Below, one piece after another: positions 9,813-19,529 of a stretch of 64,000 nt of DNA. Position 1 is the first letter of the stretch. Each line of letters starts with the position of its first letter. Location of the stretch: the NCBI GenBank assembly GCA_014905825.1, contig JACGCN010000027.1, forward strand, positions 186,001-250,000, in the 5' to 3' direction. Source of the DNA: Lyophyllum atratum. Taxonomy: Eukaryota; Basidiomycota; Agaricomycetes; Agaricales; Lyophyllaceae. Below the pieces are notes generated by a model that saw nothing but the letters and a program-made list of their open reading frames with translations, was not told where the DNA came from and did no database searches. The position numbers and the translations under genes are program-made.

Positions 9813-10732
9813 TGCAAGCATGCTAACTCTCCTTAGAATCTCACTGCCTGTCTCGCTCAATGGTGAGTCGGTTCATCGAAGCACTGTTGACATTGGGGGG
9901 CCCTAAATCCGACGATGACAGCTTCTGCCTGACACGCGTTTACGTCCGTGAATAAATTTGGCCCTCGTCATACGGTGACTAGACAAACCTTTGATCTCGC
10001 AGTGAGTAAGAAAAATGTGTACTTGACGGGATCTTTATAATTGATCGTTTTGGCAACGGCTGGTAAGCATACCAAATATTCTCCATTTCACTAGCCTTTG
10101 TGGTTAACGCCAGCCTCCTGATTTTATCGAACCCATATTAGCGTGAGTTTTGTCGTGTATGACCGCGACAGTTGTCTCATTGTTTGACTCTTTCTCCCAG
10201 CATACGAATCCCCACTTATGTCGGCCTGGCACAGGGTTCAAGAGGTATGTCGCATATGTATGCTTCTAGGTGATCGAAAAACTGGATCACTGGCCTACCA
10301 CCACATAGCGCCTCGACAGGTTACGAAATATCTGCAACGCTCATTACCTTCCAAGCTCCCCGAAGAGTAGCCAACAGCGAGCTTAACCCCAAGTTTGACC
10401 CAAGCACACACTCGACCAGTGAACGACTTTGCAGCAGCTTCAAAGGAAAAAAGTAAACTGCCAAGAGTACGTACTCATGTTCTTCAATCAACCGGGGCGG
10501 ACAAAAGACGCGTTCGATGATGTACTGAGTTCAACTCCATGTAATCACTCCGCTTTGTACACCATACATGTAAAACAATGCATCGGTACGCCTTGTCTTT
10601 ATTCAACTCTGCTGACTAGCCTAATTGCCTCGATGTCGTCGTTATCTAGAGTTTGGAACTGCGAGCCAAAAGAAACATATCAATCTCGGAACTTCCAAAA
10701 AGCAGCGCCGATACAACTCACAGTCAAATTCA
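9813..10732. other. No confident gene; possible small exons
   Basis: Several good splice-like signals occur: TTAG at 9833-9836 after GCTAAC, GTGAGT at 9862, GTGAGTAAG near 10003, GTGAGTTTTG near 10143 and CCCAG near 10199. The short segments between them do not form a recognisable protein. This could be a transcribed non-coding or decayed locus that the Copia element interrupted. Confidence 0.3.
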
Positions 10733-11185
10733 TCACATCTCTGGCTGACGTTCTGCCAAAGGCACGTCCCGATCGATATGGGCGAAGGTTTCTTCAGAAA
10801 TGATTCCTTCCCTCAGCATCTCCTGCAACAAATCACGAGTCCAGACCCGACAGCCGTTGACTCTCGACCTCTGGACGTAACGAATCCCTTTCGCCAACTC
10901 GAGGACTCGGTCCCTTTGCTTGCGAGTAAGGGTACCCAAGATATAGATGGCATTGTTACGGGCCATAGCAGCGGTGTACAGTTCTGCGACTGGGTGAGGG
11001 TCGTAGTGGTACCCGTTGGCGTCCTGGCCGAGCTGGATGATTTGGCGAACAGGCGTAGATATATCCACACCGTTTGACCATGCGATAAGCACATGTCGGG
11101 CGTTACCAACCATTTGATGGCCAGCTGCTTGAAGGTAGATTTCCTTCGCTTGGTTGTTGTCAGGATAATAGCTGTAGCGATTCAT
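10733..11185 (-). CDS. Small unidentified protein, paralogue of the gene at 11997
   Basis: An intronless frame of 150 codons starting MNRYSYYPDNNQAKEIY at 11185. A longer frame to 11284 exists, but the paralogue alignment supports this start. Conserved blocks shared with the second copy are YPDNNQ.KE, QAAG, GARH.LI.W.NGV, L(T)RKQRD, SRVNGCRVW.RDLL and DVPL..RQ. No signal peptide or membrane segment is seen. I do not recognise a named family. It is transcribed away from its paralogue across an intergenic stretch with direct and inverted repeats. Confidence 0.75.
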   Translation of the reverse strand: MNRYSYYPDNNQAKEIYLQAAGHQMVGNARHVLIAWSNGVDISTPVRQIIQLGQDANGYHYDPHPVAELYTAAMARNNAIYILGTLTRKQRDRVLELAKGIRYVQRSRVNGCRVWTRDLLQEMLREGIISEETFAHIDRDVPLAERQPEM

Positions 11186-11363
11186 GGTGGGTGACAGGTG
11201 AGAGGGATATGTTGTCGGGAGTCCTTCTTGAAGGACATCGAGTCCCAAGTTACGCGTGCTTCGTTTCATTCCTGGCATAAACACTAGGCACTCGTTATTA
11301 TATTCTGTTGTCCTCCTGTCCCTACTACCTGCTATCTGTTGTTTTTAGCCGTCCCTATCGGTA

Positions 11364-11558
11364 TGTTGTAAAGAACAAGCACCGCTCACATGATAGGCAA
11401 CGCCACGCTTCGCATGATGGTTCTTGTAAGTAAACAAATGTCCCTATCAATAGTCGATGAAGAACAAGATCATCTCGCATAACAGGCAATGAAGAACAAG
11501 GCGCTCTCACATGATAGCAAACGCCACATATCTTGGCTCCATGATGGTTCTTGTCGCC
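11364..11558. repeat. Imperfect direct repeats between the divergent paralogues
   Basis: A unit with GAAGAACAAG, then CTCACATGATAG, then CAACGCCAC, then ATGATGGTTCTTGT occurs twice (about 11364-11417 and 11491-11555). A partial third copy lies between (about 11455-11490). Each full unit has short inverted ends (AGAACAAG / TTCTTGT). Confidence 0.6.
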
Positions 11559-11562
11559 TGGG

Positions 11563-11814
11563 GCAGGCGACGCTACGGGACAGACACGCACTTTGACACT
11601 TCGTTAGTGAACAACTTGAAGAACTCCTCATAAACAATCGCGAAGCTGAAGCACGTACTTGCAACATACCATTTGTTGGAAATGGCATGGCAACTTATTA
11701 TTCAGTTTCATATGTACAAGAAAACTGAATAATTGGGTTATGCTATTGTCTATGTGCAACCCTTGTAGACAAACAGGTAGTCAAATCATTTGTGTGTCCC
11801 GTAGCGTCGCCTGC
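11563..11814. repeat. Nested inverted repeats (imperfect palindrome) between the paralogues
   Basis: The outer arms 11563-11582 and 11795-11814 are a perfect 20-bp inverted repeat. Inner arms 11697-11708 and 11722-11733 (ATTATTCAGTTT) form a perfect 12-bp hairpin with a 13-nt loop near the centre. The stretch could be a small foldback element or the remains of an inverted duplication. Confidence 0.7.
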
Positions 11815-11866
11815 TCCAGAGGTGTAGACGAATGCGTGAAGTCCTTGTTATTCGCTTGATATCATG

Positions 11867-11874
11867 TATAAAAA
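11867..11874 (+). promoter_or_regulatory. TATA box upstream of the gene at 11997
   Basis: TATAAAAA lies 123 bp upstream of the ATG at 11997, with no upstream ATG-initiated long frame. The position is plausible for a fungal core promoter. Confidence 0.5.
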
Positions 11875-11996
11875 CCACCCAAGGCGAAATGCGAAAGACA
11901 CCATCTCAGACAGATATTCGAAGTTCACTGTGAGTCGCTGGACCTGTTCCGTTGTTGGTGCCCTCCTTGACCTTGCACGGTTCACAGAAATTTAAA

Positions 11997-12467
11997 ATGA
12001 ATTTCTACAACCATTATCCCGATAACAATCAACCAAAGGAGGTGTTCATACAAGCGGCTGGATTTACTCCTGCCGTTATCGGAGCGAGGCATGCCCTCAT
12101 AACGTGGCAGAACGGCGTCTACGCCGCAAGTGCCGGCGCGGTGCCTGATAATATCCGCCAAATCGTCCAGATGGAAATGGACTCACGGGGGTATTTCTAC
12201 GACTCCAACCCCTGCGCGAAGAGGCAAGGCCTGGCTTCAGTGAAGAACAACCAGTTTTATTCGCTGGGGTTCCTCACCCGCGCGCAGAGAGACAAAATCC
12301 TTGCCCTTGCACAAGCTGTTCATTTCCGCGCGAATTCTCGAGTGAATGGATGCCGTGTATGGCTTCGGGACCTCCTGGAGAAAATGATGAATGAAGCCAT
12401 AATTTCCAAGGCCACCTTCGACTACATATGCAACGACGTGCCTCTTCCCGCCCGTCAGTATGAGTAG
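11997..12467 (+). CDS. Small unidentified protein, paralogue of the gene at 10733-11185
   Basis: An intronless frame of 156 codons starting MNFYNHYPDNNQPKEVF. It aligns with the divergent neighbour along its whole length, with an insertion after QAAG and around AASAGAVPDN. In-frame codons upstream (from 11952) are not matched by the paralogue, so 11997 is preferred. No known domain, signal peptide or membrane helix is visible. The pair looks like a head-to-head duplication that has since diverged. Confidence 0.75.
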   Translation: MNFYNHYPDNNQPKEVFIQAAGFTPAVIGARHALITWQNGVYAASAGAVPDNIRQIVQMEMDSRGYFYDSNPCAKRQGLASVKNNQFYSLGFLTRAQRDKILALAQAVHFRANSRVNGCRVWLRDLLEKMMNEAIISKATFDYICNDVPLPARQYE

Positions 12468-13047
12468 AGACCTCGTATATCACGCAGCTCCTGATCGTCG
12501 AACGATGATAATATACCAAACGATTCCCTTTACACCATCTCTCATACACTGAACCATAAGCTCTATAATAATACTCCTGGTAGATCAAAGGAGAGCAGTT
12601 GGGAGAGCGATGACAATCTTCAGACGGTATAGCGAGAGAACTACGAGCTAGGCAGCACGAGTAAGTATGTCGGCTTGAGTTCGGATGTCGGCGAGAAAGG
12701 CCTGAACTTAGAAGCACGCACAAGGCAGCTGCGGCAGAGAGGAAGCGACAACAACGTAGCGTAGGAAGGGAGTAAGTGAGAAGCCGCACAGGAAGAGAAT
12801 GGAACATTTTCTGTAACATGAAGTGAAGAGTTCTGCAATGGAGGAATTTTCTTGGGATTTTCTGCAACTTTGATACTACCGTCTTCTCGGCCCGGATCAG
12901 GGCTGACATGGCACTGGTCGTTTTGGACATGAGGCCTTGTTGTTGTGGCCCGTTGCCGTCAGTGTGTGGCTCGCAAGTCTGCTCTCTTTATTACAGTATA
13001 CTTCGCTCTTCTACCATCCTCAATCGCTCTTCACGCTCATCACCCCC
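12468..13047. other. Intergenic, no gene seen
   Basis: It lies between the 3' end of the small paralogue and the kinase-like gene. Open frames here overlap on both strands and show no family features. Confidence 0.35.
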
Positions 13048-13968
13048 ATGTCCTCATCCAACTCCGACCCACACTTCGCACCCGTGCCTCTTCGGTATCC
13101 GAAATCCTTCAACGAAGTGAAAGAGTTATTCAAGGATCCGGCCAACGTCGTCCATCAGCAACAAGATGGCCCCTTCGCGAGTTACCCCAGAATCATCCGA
13201 CTTCATCCAGGCATCCTTCTGAAATTGGGCGGGTGGGAGCTTGCTGAAGAGATCCTGTGCGCTCAATGCGCTTACAGCAAGCTTTCTCTCCCAGTCCCGC
13301 GTATTCTGCACCACCCTGGTTCATTGCTGCGTCGAGACATGCGCAAGTGGCAGGATGTAGACCAGTTTGGTTCTCCTCGCTCACCTCCAAGTGTTTGGTA
13401 CTACTGCATGGAGGAAGTACGCGGTGTTTCCCTTGACAAGGTCGTTGACAACTTGTCGAAGGAGCAACAGCTTCATATTGCCCTCCAGCTCAGAGCGATC
13501 CTTGGTCAAATGCGCACTTTCCAGAGTAAAACGCTCGGATCGATCACGGGAGGTTCTTATCGCAACGTTATGGCCGTTCCCCAACCACTACAACCAAAAC
13601 ACGCATTTGCCACCATGTCCGAATTCCGCGACTACTTCCGCGACCTGCTAGTGAAGTGCGGTCGCTTCGAGTGGCAGATAGAGGAGTTTATGTCCTGCAT
13701 ACCGCTCAACTGCCCCATCAGCTTTACCCATGGTGACCTTCTTCCAAAGAACATCATGGTCGATGGTTCGACCATCACTGGAGTCATTGACTGGGCTAAT
13801 GCTGGATTTTACCCAGAATTTTGGGAGTATACCCGGATGAATGATCCGAATTTTATGTCACCAGGCTGGTCAAATATCCTCCAGATGGTATTTCCAGGAG
13901 AGCGTCGTATTCAAGAGATTCACGCAGTATCAGAGATGCTGACAACTATCTGCTGGTGTTTATATTGA
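13048..13968 (+). CDS. Aminoglycoside-phosphotransferase-like (APH) kinase-fold protein
   Basis: An intronless frame of 306 codons from MSSSNSDPHF. The C-terminal half has the APH catalytic loop FTHGDLLPKNIMVDG and the metal-binding DW in VIDWANAGFYPEFWEY, in the correct order and spacing. A conserved CMEEVRG block lies between. Basidiomycetes have many such proteins; their substrates are mostly unknown small molecules, not necessarily aminoglycosides. Codons upstream in the same frame (from 12937) are hydrophobic but lack support. The product ends ICWCLY just before a donor-like GTAAG, so the true C-terminus may continue in another exon. Confidence 0.85.
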   Translation: MSSSNSDPHFAPVPLRYPKSFNEVKELFKDPANVVHQQQDGPFASYPRIIRLHPGILLKLGGWELAEEILCAQCAYSKLSLPVPRILHHPGSLLRRDMRKWQDVDQFGSPRSPPSVWYYCMEEVRGVSLDKVVDNLSKEQQLHIALQLRAILGQMRTFQSKTLGSITGGSYRNVMAVPQPLQPKHAFATMSEFRDYFRDLLVKCGRFEWQIEEFMSCIPLNCPISFTHGDLLPKNIMVDGSTITGVIDWANAGFYPEFWEYTRMNDPNFMSPGWSNILQMVFPGERRIQEIHAVSEMLTTICWCLY

Positions 13969-15456
13969 GGTAAGAAGCTCTGAGATTCCTGAATTGTGCA
14001 TGGCTCATTTCGATTGTAACTTTTCTCGTCAGTTTCTCACATCGGTATATATGTGTACAGGAATCAAACCGTGGTATCTCTACAAGCAGGAGTGATCCAA
14101 TGTGAGCGCAGCGGCAAATTCTGATACACCAATACCCACTCCCGCTGGCACTAACACTAGACGTCGACGCCGACCGGGTGTCGAAGAACTGTCCCCCCCT
14201 CCTCCTCATTCAAATCCAAATCCGAGTCCAAGTCCAAATCAGTCCGGGCCCGAAACCGACTCCAAGCCCGTATTGTCATCTGAGTCCGAAGGCAACACCA
14301 TCCACAACAGCTCCCGCACCCTCCTCCTAAAATCTCCACCGTCCGCCTAACCCTTGCATAGAAACCCAATCAGCGTGCTGGGGTCCAGCCCGCTCAGAGG
14401 TCGGACAAGGTACTGAACAGGGCAAGTTTCATTGTGACTTAGAGAGTATTTGGTTTTGAAGGCAGGATTGTCGGAAAGTCCTGGTAGAGGAGGTTGCCGG
14501 AGGTCCACCTTTTATATCTTACTTCCATCGGCGTGAAGCGCCTGTCGTGTTCTAGTGGGCGCTTTTCATATGTCTTCCATTCAATGATGGCTCTACCAAG
14601 TGTCAAGTCAATTATCCGAACTCCACCGTAAGCGCCAGTCTTACGACTCGGATTGGGCGCAGAGTCTGCATATGTCTTCCACCATAAATCATCATAAATG
14701 CTATTCCAAAAAACAAGGTAAGCGTAAGAATCAGTCAGAGCGCCTAGTAATCGTCCTTCTTTAGCCTCCCAGTAACATTTCGGTGAGGAAAACGCTGCCG
14801 AGTACTCGAGTAACGAGTGTCTGTCTTCACACGTCCTTGCACCGAAAGTTTGATTTCCAGGTGCTGAACATCCGATTGCAAATCAGCGTCTCTTTGAAAC
14901 AATAGTGAGCGATACTATCATCGAGATGGGTATGAACCCGTTGGGATCTCATCTGATAGCTCGGGGATGTTGGGCGGGCAAGAAAGTAGTATGTTGGGTC
15001 ATCAGGACAGTTTCGAGCCATCTACACATAGTACACAACCTACTATAGTCAACCTTCGAGACCAAAATAGGTACGGCATATTCCGGACGGATGAGTCACA
15101 AATCTTGTTTCTCCCAAGTTTCTCGAGTCCTTCATGCAAGACAAGAAACGTCCGCGATCTTAAGGCGGCTTCCAATTGTGCAAGAAATTGTTGAGGCATC
15201 TAATTCAAATCATTAAATCTAGTTATTTTGAACGTCGATCGAAGGTAACAGGCCTATTGGCCAAATATCGTACTCGAAAGGAACTCTATGTGGACGCGCA
15301 CGGTGGGCGTCAAGTCTATGCTGAGGATCGAAAAGGATCATCAGAACACCAATAGAAGGTGGAAGTGGAGGAAAAGATTGTGATGGTGGTAGTGACTCCA
15401 CAGTGTTCATGAAATCAAAAAGGGAGTCGTCAAACTGGGGCCATTGGGCACGAACC
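13969..15456. other. Long intergenic stretch, no confident gene
   Basis: A Pro/Ser-rich 82-codon frame (14102-14350) and several shorter frames occur, without family resemblance or clear splicing. CATATGTCTTCCA occurs twice (near 14567 and 14669) in a local direct repeat. I see no RNA gene. Confidence 0.35.
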
Positions 15457-17936
15457 TTACTCGCGAGCGACGTCACTATGAGATTCAATCAGTCAGCATG
15501 CTTGGGAGACGACAAGAGAGGCCACGAACCGGCCGAAGAGCTTGACTTTGAGCCAATCAGTGGCGACGAGGGTGCGGTTGCGTAGCGAGAAAAGGGTGCT
15601 GAGGTAAGCGCTCCTCCAGAAGAGGTATGTCGCGACACCACCGCTAGCAATCTGTAGGACGGGAATTAGCCATAAATGCGAGCCTTGGAACCAGGCAAGA
15701 AAATACGTACATTGCCGTTCATGAAGGGCAGATCCGCAATAGCCTTCTCTGAGCCGATGTACCTAAAGACGCGACATGAGCTACACAGAACCACTGACCA
15801 AGAAGGGGACTTACGCCAGCGAGCCCTGGTGCGAATAATGGAAGGGCCTGAGCTTGACTTTTGCCATCTGCTTCTGCGTCACGTCGATATCGTCTGCAAG
15901 GTGCTTCTTCGCCGCCTCATCCGTGGCCACCGCTAGCTCGGACTCAAGCGTATGGAGCTTCTCATCGAGCACGTCCTTCTTCGCCATCTGCACCAGCATA
16001 CGTGCAAGGTATGCACCCTCCTGTGAGGCGACTTGTGCGGTGGGCGCGTAGGACGTCGCGGAGCAGTCACCGATCGCGAAAATGCCGTCGGCGCCTTTCA
16101 TGCGGAGGTAGTCTAGGGATCGACGTCAGCGGAGAAGCGAAGGGAGGAAGAGATGGATGGATGTACCGTCGACTTCAATGCCACGCCTGTTGGTCTGCTC
16201 AGCAGGCAGCTTGTTCATCAGGTCGTGCGTGACCTTGCGAAGCTTGTTTCCGCCGGCCCAGACGACCATACCACAGGGCACCTCCTTCATAGACTTGTCC
16301 GGCATCTGCAAGACGACGCTCTTCTCCTTGACCTAGTTATGGTACAAGCATAAGGTGAGTATTAAGGTGGGGTCAAGGCGAGCATATACCTCCTTGACCA
16401 TGGTCTTTGTCAGGATGTCGATTTTGCTCTCCTTGAACGTCGATTCTGTGAACTCGATCAACTGCTTGCTGAAGGTGGGCAGGACGGAGGGGAGGGCTTC
16501 GACGAGGGAGATCTTGATTTTGCCGGCGAGTTCGGGGTACCAGAATTTCAGGTCGTCCTATATGTTTTGTGATGAGCGATGGAAGACACTTGATTACAAT
16601 TTATAAACCTCAAGGAAATCGTGAATCTCGCCGCTATAGAAAGAATCAGGCCAAAGGGATTCTGGAGGAATGAGAAAACCAACCTCAGCTCGATGCCAGT
16701 GGGACCACCGCCGACTACGACCTAGCGGAATGTTCGTGTTAGTCTCGATCAACACGAGATGTTAGCGTTTGAACACTGACCATGTGCAGTAGCCGTTCAA
16801 TCTCTTCTTCTGATTGTCCGGGGAATGCAGCACTTTCTAGGCCTGAGGCATGATTGTCAGAGCCTTATCCATGGAATGCACATCAAATGTAGCGTACAGT
16901 CCATGAATTGTTTTTGCATCTAAGCCACAGGTTTCAGTTTTTTGTTTCAAAACAGAGGGCGATATGAGAACACACCCGCTCAGCATCAGCAAGCTCCTTC
17001 ATGAAGCAAGAATACTCTTGAACGCCAGGAATACCAAATGTCTGGACCTCGGCACCAACTGCCATCACCAGATAATCATATGGTATCGTAGTAGCTGAAA
17101 TCGACCCTCTGATCGGGGAGGTATCTGAATGTTATGGTGAGGGCTGTGTCTATCCTTAGAACACGCCTCGGATATACCTTCGAAGGTAACAGTTTTGCTG
17201 ATGGGCTTGAATACAGACTGTGAGAATCGGTGGCGAGGACAGCCGTGAATGAGACTTACATCAATTACTTGTGCCTCTGCTTCAATAACGGACACGCTGC
17301 GCTTCTTATGACGCGTAACATATCGCGTGGACTGAATGATAGAACGCGGGCTGAGGGTACCGGCAGCAACGCTGGGTAGCAGTGGTGTGAAAAGGAAGAA
17401 GTTCTTGGGACTGATAACGACCTAGGAAATGTTTAAGTATACTGAAGAGACTCTGAATGAAGGAGCAACGTACAACGTTGTATTCGGTCGTATCAATGGC
17501 CTTCAATAGACTCGTCGCACCCCAGCCACTTCCGAGAATCACCAGCGTCTTTTTGGATTCGTCAAACGGCAGCTGAGCTCCTGGAGAGCGGTCGCGTTGT
17601 GTGATGTAATAGAATGTTCCAGCACCAGCCAGGATGGTGATGAGTGTCGTGCGACCCATAATTTGGAGGAAGCTTCTCCATTTTGATTGCTTGTGGTAGA
17701 CAGCAGCGGGTGGTTCAGTTACCTTCCGAGCAAATCAGTACGCGCTCAATGAGCATGATCGAAAGCGGACGCACTTCGGGTGTCTGCACAGTGGCTTTAG
17801 GTGGGTCAGAAACAAGTGTTCTGGTGAGCAAGCGTCTTCCCGGGTGCGGAGCCCGAGGACTGGGTCTGGACTGGATTAGCGACCTGGCCAAGATCCGAGT
17901 GGCTGTTGAGAAGAACGTGAGTCCGGATCCTGTCAC
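15457..17936 (-). CDS. External (type II) NADH:ubiquinone oxidoreductase, mitochondrial
   Basis: A rotenone-insensitive, non-proton-pumping NADH dehydrogenase of the NDE/NDI family in the inner mitochondrial membrane. The N-terminus is rich in Arg and hydroxyl residues (MTGSGLTFFSTATRILARSL) and looks like a matrix-targeting presequence. An intron of 52 nt joins it to KWRSFLQIMGRTT, a hydrophobic segment and the FAD-binding VILGSGWGATSLLKAID. The NADH-binding VVVGGGPTGIELSGEI lies mid-protein. The second FAD contact is GIFAIGDCSA. Near the C-terminus comes AYIGSEKAIADLP. A final 54-nt intron (15476-15529) gives the family-typical ending LFGRDVARE. About nine introns; all catalytic motifs are intact. 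Confidence 0.92.
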
Positions 17937-19529
17937 GTATATAACCGGGTGAGAACTGACCCTTCCGGTTGAGCTGCATAGTAGCTGATTTTTGGAATGG
18001 GAAGACGGGAAAGAGTATGACTAGCTAAGGACTATAGCTAGCTAGTGATGACGCTTTTCAGCGTTCGGAGAATGCGGAGTGGGAGCCACCACTCACCGGC
18101 TGTGTCACTGTCGCTGCCAAAAACTTTCAAACTCACGTGGGATTTCGTTCCTCCGGTTTCGAGGCTTATCGCACTTTCTAACTCAACACAGTCACTGTCT
18201 TTGCGCCATTATCGTCCAATTGGCTTATCAGTCATCACCGCTCTGGACGGCCAGCGCACTGTAATTCACGAGTCATTTCTTACTTCAAAAATGTTTTATC
18301 GGAGTCTGTCTACGCCATGTCCGGAAACACGAGCTCAACATTACAGGACGCGACTTGACACGAGCAGGATTTATCACCTATCCGAGGATTATCGATGACA
18401 GCTTTCGAAATACGGTGTCCCGCCTGGCTCCGAAGCTCTGTTATCGCCAACAAAACTGCATACTTGAAACTTGAAAACCGCCTACGGACCGATGCATGGA
18501 TACATAAAGGTCCGGCTTGCCTGCTGGTCGCGGAACGCGATAGCTCGTCCTAACCATTTCCCGCACCACAGTCTGTGGCCCTGTTATCGAGACCTGGAGT
18601 TTCTGAGACATTACCAGGCGAAGGAGATTCCTCTCCTCTTGTTAGTTTACAAACGTGGACGAAAGGATCGACACTACTGTCACTACATACAACCGATACC
18701 AAACTACGTCAGAGTCAGCACAAGATTCACATGTCCACTTGTTTCTAGACTCCCTTCTCTATCGTAATTGACAGTCGAAGTGTAGGATTGCGCCCGGCTT
18801 CACCTTCCCGGAGCCATTCAATGACATCCCGTGCACGTACCGGCAGCATTTTGACTTCCAGCAGCAATGCCCCTCATGACCTCGCAGCCGGAAGGCGTAC
18901 CTTGGCGGTGCAAACAATAGTACTGACGCTGACAAGAGTGCCGCGTTCTGAGACGTTTCTTACAGTCTTACCTCTGTTTCGATAAACGCCAAGATTTATT
19001 CCCTTCTTCAAAAGTTCAGTCAGTATCCGTGATCTTTACGTTCCGACATGGCGGCCCACCCCTCCCGTCTCTTCCGCCCTTGACTCCAGCATACGATGCT
19101 TGAGTATCTACTCCAACGACTTCCTATGACTTTTGTGAATTCATATGTCTATGTGTTTTCTCCATTGTCTTGAGGCGTATTGGTAGGCCTGCGCTATTCC
19201 TGTGCCAGCAAGGGAGGCGGTGCCTCTGTACTATGTAGCTTGGGTGATAGATGAAACCCAACTTCTAAGCGGCCATCACACTGGTATTGTGCAAGTATCC
19301 AGCACACAAATGGCTTGTACTTAAATAATATATAAGGACACTAGTGACTGCCGATCAGTTGCAAGGGACCCAGCTCAGGGACGCGACGGGTCGTTTGAGC
19401 TTCGCGACGCGTCTTGTCAATCACGTGAGCCGCGCCTGTCGATCACCAGATTTCTTTCAACAATGTCAACCATTGCTTGAACGAAAACGTTGCCGTCGGC
19501 GTTGAACACCCAAAGCCATCCCAAATTTT
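17937..19529. other. Intergenic, no gene seen
   Basis: About 1.6 kb between the NADH dehydrogenase start and the GCP2 gene. Only short unsupported frames are present. It is probably shared divergent regulatory sequence. Confidence 0.4.
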
